This document shows, piece after piece, positions 7,644 through 16,098 of a stretch of DNA of 46,979 bases. The stretch's first letter is position 1, and every line of letters starts with the position of its first letter. Source of the stretch: Rhodovibrio sodomensis. Its GTDB lineage: Bacteria; Pseudomonadota; Alphaproteobacteria; Kiloniellales; Rhodovibrionaceae. A program made the translations under genes and the position numbers. The DNA is taken from positions 1-46,979 of the forward strand of contig NZ_NRRL01000029.1 in NCBI RefSeq assembly GCF_016583645.1, in the 5' to 3' direction. The notes beneath the pieces were generated by a model. The model was not told the DNA's origin. It searched no databases and saw only the letters and a list, made by a program, of their open reading frames with translations.

Positions 7644-8543
7644 CTAGCTCTCCGGCGTCTCCCCGCGCAGCAGGCGGTAGATCGCCGAATAGTCCTTGCC
7701 GCCCCAGCCGGCGTTGACCAGGGCGGCGTAGAGCGCCTGGGCATTGGCTCCCATCGGGGTCGACACGCCGGCGCGCATCGCGGCGTCCTGCGCCAGCTTC
7801 AGGTCCTTCCACATCATGTCGGCGGAGAAGCCGGGTTCGTAATTCCGGTTCGCCGCCGCGGTCTCGACCACGCCCGGGACCGGGTTGTGGTTCAGCATCG
7901 CCCAGCAAGATCCCGACGCCTGGCTGGAGATCTCGAACAGCTTCTCAGGTTCCAGGCCCTGCCGCTCGGCGAGCGTGAACGCTTCCGAGATCGCCAGCAT
8001 GGAAATGCCCAGGATCATGTTGTTGCAGGCCTTGGCGACCTGCCCGTTGCCGGCCGGACCGGCGTGCACCGCCGCCTTGCCCATGATGTCGAACAGCGCC
8101 TTGGCGCAGTCGAAGGCGTCCGGATCGCCGCCGACCATGAAGGTCAGCTGGCCGGCCTCGGCGCCCGCGACGCCGCCCGACACCGGCGCGTCGAGCAACG
8201 CGTAGCCGCGATCCTGCGCGGCCGCGTGCACCGCCCGCGCACTGTCGACGTCGATCGTCGAGCAGTCGACCAGCAGGCACTGCGCGGGCGCGGTGTCCAG
8301 TACCCCGCCGGAACCGGTATAGACCTCGCGCACCTGCGGACCGGCCGGCAGCATTGTGACCACCGTCTGCACGCCCCGCACCGCCTCCGCGATTCTCTGC
8401 GCCACGGCGATCCCGTGGTCGCGCGCCCGAGCCTGCGCGGTGTCGCTGGGGTCGAAGCCGGTGACCCGATGGCCGGCCCCGACCAGGTTGGCCGCCATCG
8501 GCCCACCCATGTTGCCCAGCCCGATAAACCCAATCTCCGCCAT
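7644..8543 (-). CDS. mmsB: 3-hydroxyisobutyrate dehydrogenase
   Basis: This 299-residue enzyme oxidises 3-hydroxyisobutyrate to methylmalonate semialdehyde with NAD in valine degradation. The N-terminus is a Rossmann fold (IGFIGLGNMGGPMAANLVGA). The substrate motif LLDAPVSGGVAGAEAG is near residue 120, and the catalytic Lys lies in VAKACNNMILG near residue 170. It matches the beta-hydroxyacid dehydrogenase family in length and motifs. The ATG at 8541-8543 follows GGGGAGGGGCGCC. The gene lies downstream of the 3-hydroxyisobutyryl-CoA hydrolase on the same strand, which makes its product, so the valine assignment is preferred over tartronate semialdehyde reductase. A methylmalonate-semialdehyde dehydrogenase gene is not in the window. 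Confidence 0.9.
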   Translation of the reverse strand: MAEIGFIGLGNMGGPMAANLVGAGHRVTGFDPSDTAQARARDHGIAVAQRIAEAVRGVQTVVTMLPAGPQVREVYTGSGGVLDTAPAQCLLVDCSTIDVDSARAVHAAAQDRGYALLDAPVSGGVAGAEAGQLTFMVGGDPDAFDCAKALFDIMGKAAVHAGPAGNGQVAKACNNMILGISMLAISEAFTLAERQGLEPEKLFEISSQASGSCWAMLNHNPVPGVVETAAANRNYEPGFSADMMWKDLKLAQDAAMRAGVSTPMGANAQALYAALVNAGWGGKDYSAIYRLLRGETPES

Positions 8544-8693
8544 GGCGCCCCTCCCCGGTTCAGTTGCTGACCACCAAGAACACTACCAGAACCAATGCTC
8601 ACAGAGGTCTGTTTTTGAAGACTCTTTGGGGTCCCTGGTGACCTTTACGGTGTCTATCGCCTTGTTCGCGCTACCGCGCCGGTTCGTCCGCGC

Positions 8694-9812
8694 TCACGGC
8701 TCGAAGACGAGGTCGTGTTCGCTCAGCGAGTGGAACGCGCGTTCGATGGTCTCGTCGTCGACCTGCTCGATCTTGGCCGGGTTCCACGCCGGCGCCTGAT
8801 CCTTGTCGACCAGCACCGCCCGGATGCCCTCGTAGAAGTCATGGCCGGCCATGCACGCCTGGCTCAGCCGGTATTCCATGGTCATGCAGGAATCGAAGTC
8901 CAGGTGCCGGCCGCGCTGGATCGCGGCGAACGCCAGCTTCATCGAGGTGGGCGAGCGTTTGGACAGCGTCTCTAGCGTCTCCGCCGCCCAGGCGGTGCCC
9001 TCCGCCTCCAGGGCGCGCAACACCAGGTCCAGGCTCGGCTGGCCGAAACAGCGGTCGATCGCCGGGCGAACGTCCTGAAGCGGTGCGGCGCCCGGATCCT
9101 GCGCGAACGCGGCCAGAACGTCGTCGATCGCCGCGTGGGCGTCGCCCGACAGATCGGCGTCGGCGATCGCCTGCGCGAGGTCGGCGTCCGCGTCGCTCGG
9201 CACATAGTGGGTCGCGAGACCGCTATAGACGGCGTCGGCCGCCTTCAGCCGGGCGCCGGTCAGCGCCAGGTACGCGCCGATCGCGCCCGGCAGGCGCGGC
9301 AGCACCCAGGTCGCGCCCACGTCGGGAAAAAAGCCGATCGCGGTTTCCGGCATCGCGGCCACGGTCCGGTCGCCGGCCACCCGGTGGCTGCCGTGCATCG
9401 ACAGGCCCAGGCCACCGCCCATCGTGATCCCGTCGATCCACGCGACGTAGGGCTTGGAATACTGATGGATCAGACGGTTGAGGCTGTATTCTTCCCAGAA
9501 GAAGCGCCGGGTCAGCGCGCCGTCGCCCTCGCCGCGCTGGAGCGCCTTGCCGTCGTCCCAGACCGCGCGGACGTCACCGCCGGCGCAGAACGCCTTTTCG
9601 CCCTGCCCGCGGATCAGCACGGCCCGCACGCCGTCGTCGTCCTGCCAGGCGCGCAGCTGCGGGTCGGCGGCCTCGATCATCGAAATCGTCAGCGCGTTCA
9701 GCGCTTTCGGCCGGGTCAGTTCGATTTCGCCCAGCCCGCCGCGGCGGACAAACGCGATCTCATCCGTGCCGCCGATCGGCTCCGGGACGGCGCCCTTCGT
9801 CTGCTCGCTCAC
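8694..9812 (-). CDS. 3-hydroxyisobutyryl-CoA hydrolase (enoyl-CoA hydratase superfamily)
   Basis: This 372-residue crotonase-fold enzyme has the features of the HIBYL-CoA hydrolase subgroup. These are the oxyanion-hole loop KAFCAGGDVRAVW near residue 73, ITMGGGLGLSMHGSHR, and PETAIGFFPDVGATWVLPRL with the catalytic Glu. The extended C-terminus includes SPTSMKLAFAAI and CMTMEYRLSQACM. It removes CoA from 3-hydroxyisobutyryl-CoA, the step before MmsB. The start is a GTG (9812-9810) preceded by a GGGGAGAG-type site. About 150 nt separate it from mmsB, so the two may or may not share a transcript. Ordinary enoyl-CoA hydratases are shorter (about 260 residues), which supports this call. Confidence 0.88.
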   Translation of the reverse strand: MSEQTKGAVPEPIGGTDEIAFVRRGGLGEIELTRPKALNALTISMIEAADPQLRAWQDDDGVRAVLIRGQGEKAFCAGGDVRAVWDDGKALQRGEGDGALTRRFFWEEYSLNRLIHQYSKPYVAWIDGITMGGGLGLSMHGSHRVAGDRTVAAMPETAIGFFPDVGATWVLPRLPGAIGAYLALTGARLKAADAVYSGLATHYVPSDADADLAQAIADADLSGDAHAAIDDVLAAFAQDPGAAPLQDVRPAIDRCFGQPSLDLVLRALEAEGTAWAAETLETLSKRSPTSMKLAFAAIQRGRHLDFDSCMTMEYRLSQACMAGHDFYEGIRAVLVDKDQAPAWNPAKIEQVDDETIERAFHSLSEHDLVFEP

Positions 9813-9902
9813 CCCTGGCTCTCCCCTGCCCGTGTCAACACAGCTGATGTCCGACGTCAGGGATGCCCGCCGGCGCCGCAGCTGGCAAGGGGTGCGGACT
9901 TG

Positions 9903-10367
9903 CTAGATCTTGCAGGTCGCGAGCCCGCGCTTCTGCAGGTACTGCTGATGGTACTGCTCGGCGGGCCAAAAGGTCGCCGCGGGCTGGATCTCGGTCTGGA
10001 TCGTGGCGCGCAGCCGGCGCTGCCGGTCGTCGCGGGACCGCTCGGCGGCCTCGCGCTGGGCTTCGTCATGGACGAAGATGGCGGAGCGGTACTGCGTGCC
10101 CACATCCGGACCCTGGCGGTTCTTCTGGGTCGGGTCGTGGCACTCCCAGAAGATTTCCAGCAGCTGGTCGTAGCTGACCTTGTCCGGGTCGAAGGTGACC
10201 TCGACCGCCTCGGCGTGGCCGGTCCGCCCGGTGCACACCTGCTCGTAGGACGGGGTCTCGGTCTGCCCGCCGATGTAGCCGACGCGGGTGTCGGTGACGC
10301 CGTCGGTGTTGCGGAAGATCACTTCCGGCTGCCAGAAGCAGCCGGCGGCGAAGGTCGCGGTCGCCAT
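9903..10367 (-). CDS. msrA: Peptide-methionine (S)-S-oxide reductase MsrA
   Basis: This 154-residue repair enzyme has the MsrA signature [10 protein letters not shown] with the catalytic Cys at residue 10. It also has [24 protein letters not shown] and [24 protein letters not shown] second Cys near the C-terminus (ATCKI) may resolve the disulphide. It reduces methionine-S-sulfoxide in oxidised proteins in the cytoplasm using thioredoxin. The ATG is at 10365-10367 after a GGGAGAG site. The gene is 90 nt downstream of nothing codirectional that is obviously related: it sits between minC, which diverges from it, and the valine-pathway hydrolase. Confidence 0.95.
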   Translation of the reverse strand: MATATFAAGCFWQPEVIFRNTDGVTDTRVGYIGGQTETPSYEQVCTGRTGHAEAVEVTFDPDKVSYDQLLEIFWECHDPTQKNRQGPDVGTQYRSAIFVHDEAQREAAERSRDDRQRRLRATIQTEIQPAATFWPAEQYHQQYLQKRGLATCKI

Positions 10368-10651
10368 GGCCGGTCTCTCCCCTGGAATGCGCGCGGGCCG
10401 GTCGATCGGCGAGCCGCGCGGATGAAGTCTTGCCTCTACCGCCCCTATCTAGCAGGGCTGTGCCAGCGGTCCAGCGGTGGACGCCGGCCCACGCCTTTGA
10501 ATGCGCCGGAACGCTGCCCGACCGCCGCCCCGGCCTCGGCTCGCCGGCGTCAAGGTCGGCCCCGAAAAAGTCACTTCACCGAATCGCGCGCCGCCCTCTA
10601 GCGTGCGCGTTAACCTTGTATCATGCGCGAGCCCGCTGGAGCGGCGAACCC

Positions 10652-11440
10652 TTGCAGAATACCGAGACCCGAGCCGCCGCCGGCGGGTCGGCACCGGCCA
10701 AGCTCCGCGGCGGGACGTTCACGCTGATGGTGCTGGACGTGCCCGACCCCAGGCGCGCCGATCCGCTGTCGGGCGTCGAGGCCAAGCTGCGTCAGGCTCC
10801 AAGCTTTTTCGAGGACGCGCCGCTGGTGCTCGACCTGCAGGCGGTCCCGGATACTGATCGGTTCGACCTGTCGGAGACGGTGGAACGGCTGCGCACCCTG
10901 GGGTTCGTGCCGGTGGGCGTGCAGAACGCCGGCGACGGGCACGCCGCGACCGCGCTCAACCTCGGTCTGTGCCCCTTCCCCGCCTGGCGGTCCGGCCGGC
11001 AGCGGCCAAGCCGCGACCCCGGCCCGAAGACCGAGACCGAGCCCAAGCGCCCGGAACGGGAGAACCCGCCGCCACCGCCCGCCCAGCCGGCGAAGCTGCT
11101 GAGCCAGCCGGTGCGCTCGGGCAAGCGCGTCTATGCGCGCGGCGGCGACCTGGTCGCGGTGGCGCCGATCAGTGCCGGCGCGGAGCTGATCGCCGACGGG
11201 CACATCCACGTCTACGGCGCGCTGCGCGGGCGGGCGCTGGCCGGGGTCGGCGGCGACGAGAGCGCGCGCATCTTCTGCCAGAAGCTGGACGCGGAACTGG
11301 TGTCGATCGCCGGTGCCTACCGGGTGCGCGAGGACATCGACGAATCGCTGATCGGCCAGCCGGTGCAGATCTACCTTCAGGGCGAGGACCTGATCATCGA
11401 CCCGCTACGCGATCCGACGGCATCGACACGCCGACGCTGA
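10652..11440 (+). CDS. minC: Septum site-determining protein MinC
   Basis: MinC inhibits FtsZ assembly away from mid-cell together with MinD. The 262-residue protein shows the MinC N-terminal domain (RGGTFTLMVLDVPDP onward) and a Pro/Glu/Lys-rich linker at about residues 105-145. The C-terminal beta-helix domain is GKRVYARGGDLVAVAPISAG followed by AELIADGHIHVYGALRGRALAG and RIFCQKLDAELVSIAGAY. The start is uncertain. A TTG at 10652 with GGAG ten bases before it fits best, and the open frame upstream is not MinC-like. It heads minC-minD-minE, with 40 nt to minD. The gene diverges from msrA. Confidence 0.9.
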   Translation: MQNTETRAAAGGSAPAKLRGGTFTLMVLDVPDPRRADPLSGVEAKLRQAPSFFEDAPLVLDLQAVPDTDRFDLSETVERLRTLGFVPVGVQNAGDGHAATALNLGLCPFPAWRSGRQRPSRDPGPKTETEPKRPERENPPPPPAQPAKLLSQPVRSGKRVYARGGDLVAVAPISAGAELIADGHIHVYGALRGRALAGVGGDESARIFCQKLDAELVSIAGAYRVREDIDESLIGQPVQIYLQGEDLIIDPLRDPTASTRRR

Positions 11441-11480
11441 CCTGACGCAGCGTACGGCACCAAGCAGGAGGGGCAGTCCC

Positions 11481-12296
11481 TTGAGCAAGATCATCGTCAT
11501 GACCTCCGGGAAGGGCGGCGTCGGCAAGACTACTTCCGCCGCCGCCTTCGCCGCGGGCCTGGCGCAACGCGGCCACAAGACGGTCGTCGTCGACTTCGAC
11601 GTCGGCCTGCGCAACCTCGACCTCGTGATGGGGTGCGAACGCCGGGTGGTGTTCGACTTCATCAACGTCATTCACGGCGAGGCGAAGCTGAGCCAGGCGC
11701 TGGTGAAGGACAAGCGGATCGACAATCTGTTCATCCTCCCGACCTCGCAAACCCGCGACAAGGATGCGCTGAACACGAAGGGGATCGGCGAGGCGCTGGA
11801 GCGGCTGCGCGAGCAGTTCGACTACATCGTCTGCGACAGTCCCGCCGGCATCGAGCACGGCGCGGTGATGGCGCTGTACTACGCCGACGAGGCGATCGTG
11901 GTGACCAACCCCGAAGTCTCCAGCGTGCGCGACAGCGACCGGATCCTGGGTGTTCTGCAGTCGAAGTCGAAGCGCGCGGAGGAAGGCGCCGATCCGGTCA
12001 AGGAGCATCTGCTGCTGACCCGCTACGACCTGGACCGGGTCGAGCGCGGCGAGATGCTGGCGATCGACGACGTGCTGGAGATCCTGTCGATCCCGCTGCT
12101 CGGCGTGATCCCGGAGGATCAGGCGGTGCTGCGCGCCTCCAACCTGGGCCAGCCGGTGGTGATGGACAACGAGAGCCAGCCCGGCCAGGCCTACGGCGAC
12201 GCGGTGGGCCGGTTCCTCGGCGAGGATATCCCGCACCGCTTCATCAAGCGCGAGAAGAAGGGCCTGTTCGGCCGGATGTTCCGGAGGTCGGCATGA
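11481..12296 (+). CDS. minD: Septum site-determining ATPase MinD
   Basis: This 271-residue deviant Walker ATPase binds the membrane when ATP-bound, recruits MinC and is released by MinE. The N-terminus carries the deviant Walker A KGGVGKTT, followed by VVVDFDVGLRNLDLVMG (switch I/Walker A') and DYIVCDSPAGIEHG (switch II). The C-terminus IKREKKGLFGRMF is the amphipathic membrane-targeting helix. The start codon is TTG at 11481, set by a strong AGGAGG site nine bases upstream. The stop overlaps the minE start as ATGA at 12293-12296, indicating coupled translation. Confidence 0.96.
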   Translation: MSKIIVMTSGKGGVGKTTSAAAFAAGLAQRGHKTVVVDFDVGLRNLDLVMGCERRVVFDFINVIHGEAKLSQALVKDKRIDNLFILPTSQTRDKDALNTKGIGEALERLREQFDYIVCDSPAGIEHGAVMALYYADEAIVVTNPEVSSVRDSDRILGVLQSKSKRAEEGADPVKEHLLLTRYDLDRVERGEMLAIDDVLEILSIPLLGVIPEDQAVLRASNLGQPVVMDNESQPGQAYGDAVGRFLGEDIPHRFIKREKKGLFGRMFRRSA

Positions 12297-12568
12297 AGCT
12301 CCTGGACCTGTTCCGGAAACAACCCGCCTCCGCGCCGGCGGCGCGCGAGCGGCTGCAGATCCTGCTGGCGCACGAACGCGCGGGCCGCGAAGGCGGCGCG
12401 GACTTCCTGCCGCAACTGCAGCGCGAGCTGCTCCAGGTGGTCAAGAAGTACGTCCAGATCGACGACGACAAGGTTCAGGTCCAGCTGGACCGCCAGGGCG
12501 ACGTCGCCACGCTGGAGGTCAACGTCGAACTGCCGGAAACCGTGCCGGAGCAAAAGCGCAGCGCGTGA
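12293..12568 (+). CDS. minE: Cell division topological specificity factor MinE
   Basis: MinE stimulates MinD ATPase and sets the pole-to-pole oscillation or gradient that places the septum. The protein is 91 residues. It has the N-terminal membrane-binding and anti-MinCD region (MKLLDLFRKQPASAPAARER, then LQILLAHERA) and the topological specificity domain with LLQVVKKYVQIDDDKVQVQL. The ATG at 12293 lies in an ATGA overlap with the minD stop. Downstream, a long palindromic repeat separates it from the convergent acyl-CoA dehydrogenase gene and may end transcription. Confidence 0.95.
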   Translation: MKLLDLFRKQPASAPAARERLQILLAHERAGREGGADFLPQLQRELLQVVKKYVQIDDDKVQVQLDRQGDVATLEVNVELPETVPEQKRSA

Positions 12569-12582
12569 AGAGGCCCGGGCAA

Positions 12583-12717
12583 CCGTCGGGCATGCTTCGA
12601 CACGGCGCCTGCGGACGTCTGCTCAGCATGAAGTTATCGTTATAAGTAGTTGCTAAACTGATATTCTTCATCCTGAGCAGGCTCGCGTGCCAAGCCGTGT
12701 CGAAGGACGCCCGACGG
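12583..12717. repeat. Dispersed long palindromic element, copy 1
   Basis: Outer arms 12583-12605 and 12695-12717 are inverted repeats matching at 21 of 23 bases (core CTTCGACACGG). Nested inner arms are CTGCTCAGCATGAAG (12619-12633) and CTTCATCCTGAGCAG (12665-12679), around an AT-rich loop containing TTATAAG. The same architecture occurs at 37346-37487 and, degraded, at 43376-43489. It lies between the convergent minE and acyl-CoA dehydrogenase genes, where the hairpin could end transcription on both sides. Confidence 0.9.
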
Positions 12718-12743
12718 GCGCACGCCGCCGGCCGGCCGCTCCC

Positions 12744-13901
12744 TCACGCCTCCGCCAGCAGCTTGCGGGCGATGATCAGGCGCATGATCTCGTTGGTGCC
12801 CTCGAGGATCTGGTGAACGCGCACGTCGCGCAGGTAGCGCTCGATCGGGTAGTCCATCAGGTAGCCGTAGCCCCCGAACAGCTGCAGCGCCTGGTTGCAC
12901 ACCTCGAAGCCGGCGTCGGTGGCGTAGCGCTTGGCCATCGCACACTGCCGGGTCGCCGTGGGATCGCATTGGTCGAGCAACCAGGCCGCCTTGTGCACCA
13001 TCAGCCGGGCGGCCTCGAGCTCGGTTTGCATGTCCGCCAGCTTGAACTGCAGCGCCTGGAAGTCCGCCAGCGGGCGGCCGAACTGCTTGCGTTCGCGCAG
13101 GTGCGAGAGTGCCGCCTCCAGGCACGCGCGTGCGGGCCCAAGCGAGCAGGCCGCGATGTTGACCCGGCCGCCGTCCAAGCCAGCCATCGCCATGCGGAAG
13201 CCCTGCCCCTCCGCGCCCAGCCGGTTCGCCGCCGGCACGAACGCGTCGTCCAGCATCACCTGCGCGGTCGGCTGACTGTGCCAGCCCAGCTTGCGTTCCT
13301 GCGCGCCGAACGACAGGCCGGGCGTGTCGGACGGCACCAGGAACGCGCTGATCCCGTCCGCGCCCTCGCCGCCAGGGTGGCCGCCGCCGGTGCGCGCCAT
13401 CACGAGATACAGGTCGCTGCGCCCGCCGCCGGAAATGAACGCCTTGGCGCCGGACAGGCGATAGCCGCCGTCGACCGCGCGCGCCTTGGTCATCAGCGAC
13501 GCGGCGTCGGACCCCGCGCCCGGCTCGGTCAGGCAGTACGATGCGAATGCGGTCATCGCTGCCAGATCGGGCAGGAAGCGCCGGCGCTGGTCCTCGCCGC
13601 CGAAGACGTCGATCATCCAGGCGACCATGTTGTGGATCGAGACGTAGGCCGCCGTCGACGGACAGGACGCCGACAGCTCCTCGAACACGATCGCCGCGTC
13701 CAGCCGCGACAGCGCCGAGCCGCCGACATCCGCGCGCACGTAAAGCGCCGCGAAGCCGAGACCGGCCGCCTCGCGCAGCGTCTCCTCCGGGAAGACATGC
13801 CGCGCGTCCCAGCCGGCCGCGAAGGGCGCCATCCGCTCGCGCGCGAACTGCGCCGCGGCGTCCCGAAACGCCCGCTGATCCTCGGTGAGCGCGAAGTCCA
13901 T
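12744..13901 (-). CDS. Acyl-CoA dehydrogenase, isobutyryl-CoA dehydrogenase-like
   Basis: This 385-residue FAD enzyme has all acyl-CoA dehydrogenase blocks. These are an N-terminal helical domain (MDFALTEDQRAFRDAAAQFA), the FAD-binding YCLTEPGAGSDAASL near residue 130, AKAFISGGGRSDLYLVMART and RKQFGRPLADFQALQFKLAD. The catalytic Glu lies in QILEGTNEIMR near residue 367. The position of the Glu is that of the short-chain/isobutyryl group. With the 3-hydroxyisobutyryl-CoA hydrolase and mmsB nearby, oxidation of isobutyryl-CoA to methacrylyl-CoA is the likely role. The substrate is inferred from context; 2-methylbutyryl- or butyryl-CoA are alternatives. It faces minE across the palindromic element. 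Confidence 0.85.
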   Translation of the reverse strand: MDFALTEDQRAFRDAAAQFARERMAPFAAGWDARHVFPEETLREAAGLGFAALYVRADVGGSALSRLDAAIVFEELSASCPSTAAYVSIHNMVAWMIDVFGGEDQRRRFLPDLAAMTAFASYCLTEPGAGSDAASLMTKARAVDGGYRLSGAKAFISGGGRSDLYLVMARTGGGHPGGEGADGISAFLVPSDTPGLSFGAQERKLGWHSQPTAQVMLDDAFVPAANRLGAEGQGFRMAMAGLDGGRVNIAACSLGPARACLEAALSHLRERKQFGRPLADFQALQFKLADMQTELEAARLMVHKAAWLLDQCDPTATRQCAMAKRYATDAGFEVCNQALQLFGGYGYLMDYPIERYLRDVRVHQILEGTNEIMRLIIARKLLAEA

Positions 13902-14055
13902 CAGAAGCAGGCTCCGATCAGGGTTCGGACTGGGTCCACGCCGGAATAATAGGCTGCCTGCGGCTCCGTGGCCAACCGGACCGGCGGATTGCCGAAATTC
14001 CTTCGGAGTGTCATATCTATTCAGGAATACTGAACCCGCAGTGGAGCGAACGTAC

Positions 14056-14361
14056 GTGTCTCGAACCCTGCACTGCTACGCCGAAGGCCGCGACGGCGGG
14101 TGGGAGGCGATCTGCCTCGACCTCGACATCGCCGTGCAGGGCGATTCGTTTGCCGAGGTGTACCGGGCCCTGGACGAAGCGATCGCTGCCTATCTGGAAA
14201 CGGTCCACGACCTACCGGAAAGCGAGCAACGCCACCTGCTACGCCGAAAAGCGCCGATATACGTACGATTGTCGTTTCTGCTCCGGGCGGTTCGGACAAT
14301 CTTGTTCGGCCGTGACAGCGATCCGCAATACGCCGACTTTACTCTTGCGGCGGCGGCCTAA
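14056..14361 (+). CDS. HicB-like antitoxin-type protein
   Basis: This 101-residue protein begins with a HicB-type partial RNase H fold: SRTLHCYAEGRDGGWEAICL, then DLDIAVQGDSFAEVYRALDEAIAAYL. A longer basic C-terminus (LLRRKAPIYVRLSFLLRAVR) shows no obvious ribbon-helix-helix or HTH domain. The GTG at 14056 is preferred because GGAG lies ten bases upstream; a GTG at 14041 is the alternative. It meets the HicA gene tail to tail, their stops interlocked at 14358-14361. HicB proteins normally bind and silence HicA and are encoded just downstream of it on the same strand, so this layout is unusual. Local GC is lower than in flanking genes, suggesting acquisition. Confidence 0.6.
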   Translation: MSRTLHCYAEGRDGGWEAICLDLDIAVQGDSFAEVYRALDEAIAAYLETVHDLPESEQRHLLRRKAPIYVRLSFLLRAVRTILFGRDSDPQYADFTLAAAA

Positions 14362-14567
14362 CGGAAAACCCGCTTCGGCAACCCGGACTGTCGGATCATG
14401 GACCTCAAAGTATTGCGCTTTGGTTCCTCCTTGTCCTTATGTCCCGCAACGGTGACCACCCGCGTCCGCCCATCGACCACGCCCTTGTAAACACGGTGGC
14501 TGCCGCGTTGGCGGTCGAACGCGAAACCGTGGGCTTCGAGGATCTTGATGAACTCGCGATAGGTCAT
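14358..14567 (-). CDS. hicA: HicA-family mRNA interferase toxin
   Basis: This 69-residue protein has the dsRBD-like HicA fold: MTYREFIKILEAHGFAFDRQ, then RGSHRVYKG with the catalytic His at residue 24. It ends in VVTVAGHKDKEEPKRNTLRS and MIRQSGLPK. HicA toxins cleave mRNA and stop translation until neutralised by HicB. The ATG is at 14565-14567 and no strong ribosome-binding site precedes it. No codirectional HicB follows; the only candidate partner is the convergent HicB-like gene. All residues expected for activity appear present, so it may be functional. Confidence 0.85.
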   Translation of the reverse strand: MTYREFIKILEAHGFAFDRQRGSHRVYKGVVDGRTRVVTVAGHKDKEEPKRNTLRSMIRQSGLPKRVFR

Positions 14568-14765
14568 GTGGGATATGTTCGACTAGGCTTCGCACGTCCT
14601 CAACGCACGGAATATCGCTTATCAGGCACAAAATCGGGCTGGCGGGTGTGAAACTGATGCGTTTCCCGGCGATGGACCTTATTTTGCCTAACACATGACG
14701 CATCCTGAGCCAGGCCGGACTGTCACGGCAGGGAAAACACCACATTCGGGAGGTTCCAGACACTC

Positions 14766-16064
14766 ATGACCGAGTCCAGCAAGCATCCGGAGACGATCTG
14801 TCTGCATGCCGGCTACCGCGCCGATCCGGCGACGGGATCGGTGGCGCCGCCGATCTACCAGACCACGAGCTACCAGTTCGAGAACACCGAACACGCCCGC
14901 TCGCTGTTCGCGCTGGAGCAGCTCGGCAACATCTACACCCGGATCATGAACCCGACCCTGGACATCCTGGAGCAGCGGGTCGCCGCGCTCGAGGGCGGTG
15001 CGGCCGCGCTCGCGGTGTCCAGCGGCCAGGCGGCGTCGGCGATGGCGGTGCAGAACATCGCCCAGGCGGGCGACAACATCGTTTCCTCCACCGACCTCTA
15101 CGGCGGCACCTACGTGCTGTTCAACAACACCCTGCGGCAGATGGGCATCGAGGTGCGCTTCGTGGACCCGGCCGATCCGGAGGAGTTCCGGCGCCGGTCC
15201 GACGCGCGCACGCGCGCCTGGTACGCCGAGACGCTGCCCAACCCGCGCCTGCAGGTGTTCCCGATCGAGGAGGTCGCCAAGATCGGGCGCGAGGAAGGCA
15301 TCCCGCTGATCGTCGACAACACGGCCGCGCCGGTGATCTGCCAGCCGCTCAAGCACGGGGCGGCGCTCGTCGTCTACTCGGCGACCAAGTACCTGGGCGG
15401 CCACGGCACCTCGGTCGGCGGGGTGATCGTCGACGGCGGCAACTTCCCCTGGGACAAGCACCCCGAGCGCTTCCCCCTGCTGAACCAGCCGGACTCGAGC
15501 TACCACGGCGCGGTCTGGACCGAGGCCGCCAAGCCGCTCGGCCCGATCGCCTACGCGCTGAAGGCGCGGGTGACGCTGCTGCGCGACCTCGGCTGCGCGA
15601 TGAGCCCGTTCAACGCCTTCCTGTTCCTGCAGGGCATGGAGACGCTGCCGCTGCGGATGCGCGAGCACTGCCGCAACGGCGAGGCGGTCGCCGACTTCCT
15701 GGAGAAGCACCCGCAGGTCGAGCGGGTGATCTACCCGACCAAGCAGGACGCGACCTACTACGGCCGGGCGGAAAAGCACCTGAACGGCGGCTTCGGCGCG
15801 CTGTGCGGCTTCGAGCTCAACGGCGGCGAGGATGCCGGCCGCAAGTTCATCGACAGCCTGCAGCTGCTCTACCACGTCGCCAACATCGGCGACGCCCGCT
15901 CGCTCGCGATCCATCCGGCGACCACGACGCACAGCCAGCTGACCGAGGACGAGCAGCGCGCCTCAGGCGTTTCGCCCGGCTACGTCCGCCTGTCGATCGG
16001 CCTGGAGCACATCGACGACATCCTGGCCGACCTGGATCAGGCCCTGAAGGCCGCGCACAGCTAA
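14766..16064 (+). CDS. metY: O-acetylhomoserine aminocarboxypropyltransferase (O-acetylhomoserine sulfhydrylase)
   Basis: This 432-residue PLP enzyme of the Cys/Met metabolism family makes homocysteine from O-acetyl-L-homoserine and sulfide. Visible motifs are the N-terminal ETICLHAGY, the YTRIMNPT phosphate-contact motif, ALAVSSGQAA and LIVDNTAAPVICQP. The PLP Lys is at residue 208 in YSATKYLGGHG, and the C-terminus carries HPATTTHSQL and SPGYVRLSIGLEH. The length (about 430) and the long insert after the PLP Lys (DGGNFPWDKHPERFPLLNQP) mark the MetY group rather than MetB or MetZ. The start follows a GGGAGG site. Homoserine dehydrogenase, which makes the precursor backbone, is encoded nearby. 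No SAM riboswitch was recognised upstream. Confidence 0.93.
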   Translation: MTESSKHPETICLHAGYRADPATGSVAPPIYQTTSYQFENTEHARSLFALEQLGNIYTRIMNPTLDILEQRVAALEGGAAALAVSSGQAASAMAVQNIAQAGDNIVSSTDLYGGTYVLFNNTLRQMGIEVRFVDPADPEEFRRRSDARTRAWYAETLPNPRLQVFPIEEVAKIGREEGIPLIVDNTAAPVICQPLKHGAALVVYSATKYLGGHGTSVGGVIVDGGNFPWDKHPERFPLLNQPDSSYHGAVWTEAAKPLGPIAYALKARVTLLRDLGCAMSPFNAFLFLQGMETLPLRMREHCRNGEAVADFLEKHPQVERVIYPTKQDATYYGRAEKHLNGGFGALCGFELNGGEDAGRKFIDSLQLLYHVANIGDARSLAIHPATTTHSQLTEDEQRASGVSPGYVRLSIGLEHIDDILADLDQALKAAHS

Positions 16065-16098
16065 ACTGGCGCCGCCCCTCTCCTCCCACCACTCAGTC

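Noticed and set aside
10430..10651. Upstream extension of minC in frame
   Set aside because: The frame is open, but its residues are Arg/Pro-rich and unlike MinC. The TTG at 10652 with a spaced GGAG fits the domain start better.
14437..14763. Minus-strand frame of 108 codons upstream of hicA as a possible antitoxin
   Set aside because: Its residues do not resemble HicB or any DNA-binding antitoxin; part of it is hicA read in another frame.
14568..14765. Possible SAM-responsive riboswitch before metY
   Set aside because: Alphaproteobacterial met genes often have SAM-II riboswitches, but the conserved pseudoknot core was not found here. Only a weak GATGCG/CGCATC pairing is visible.
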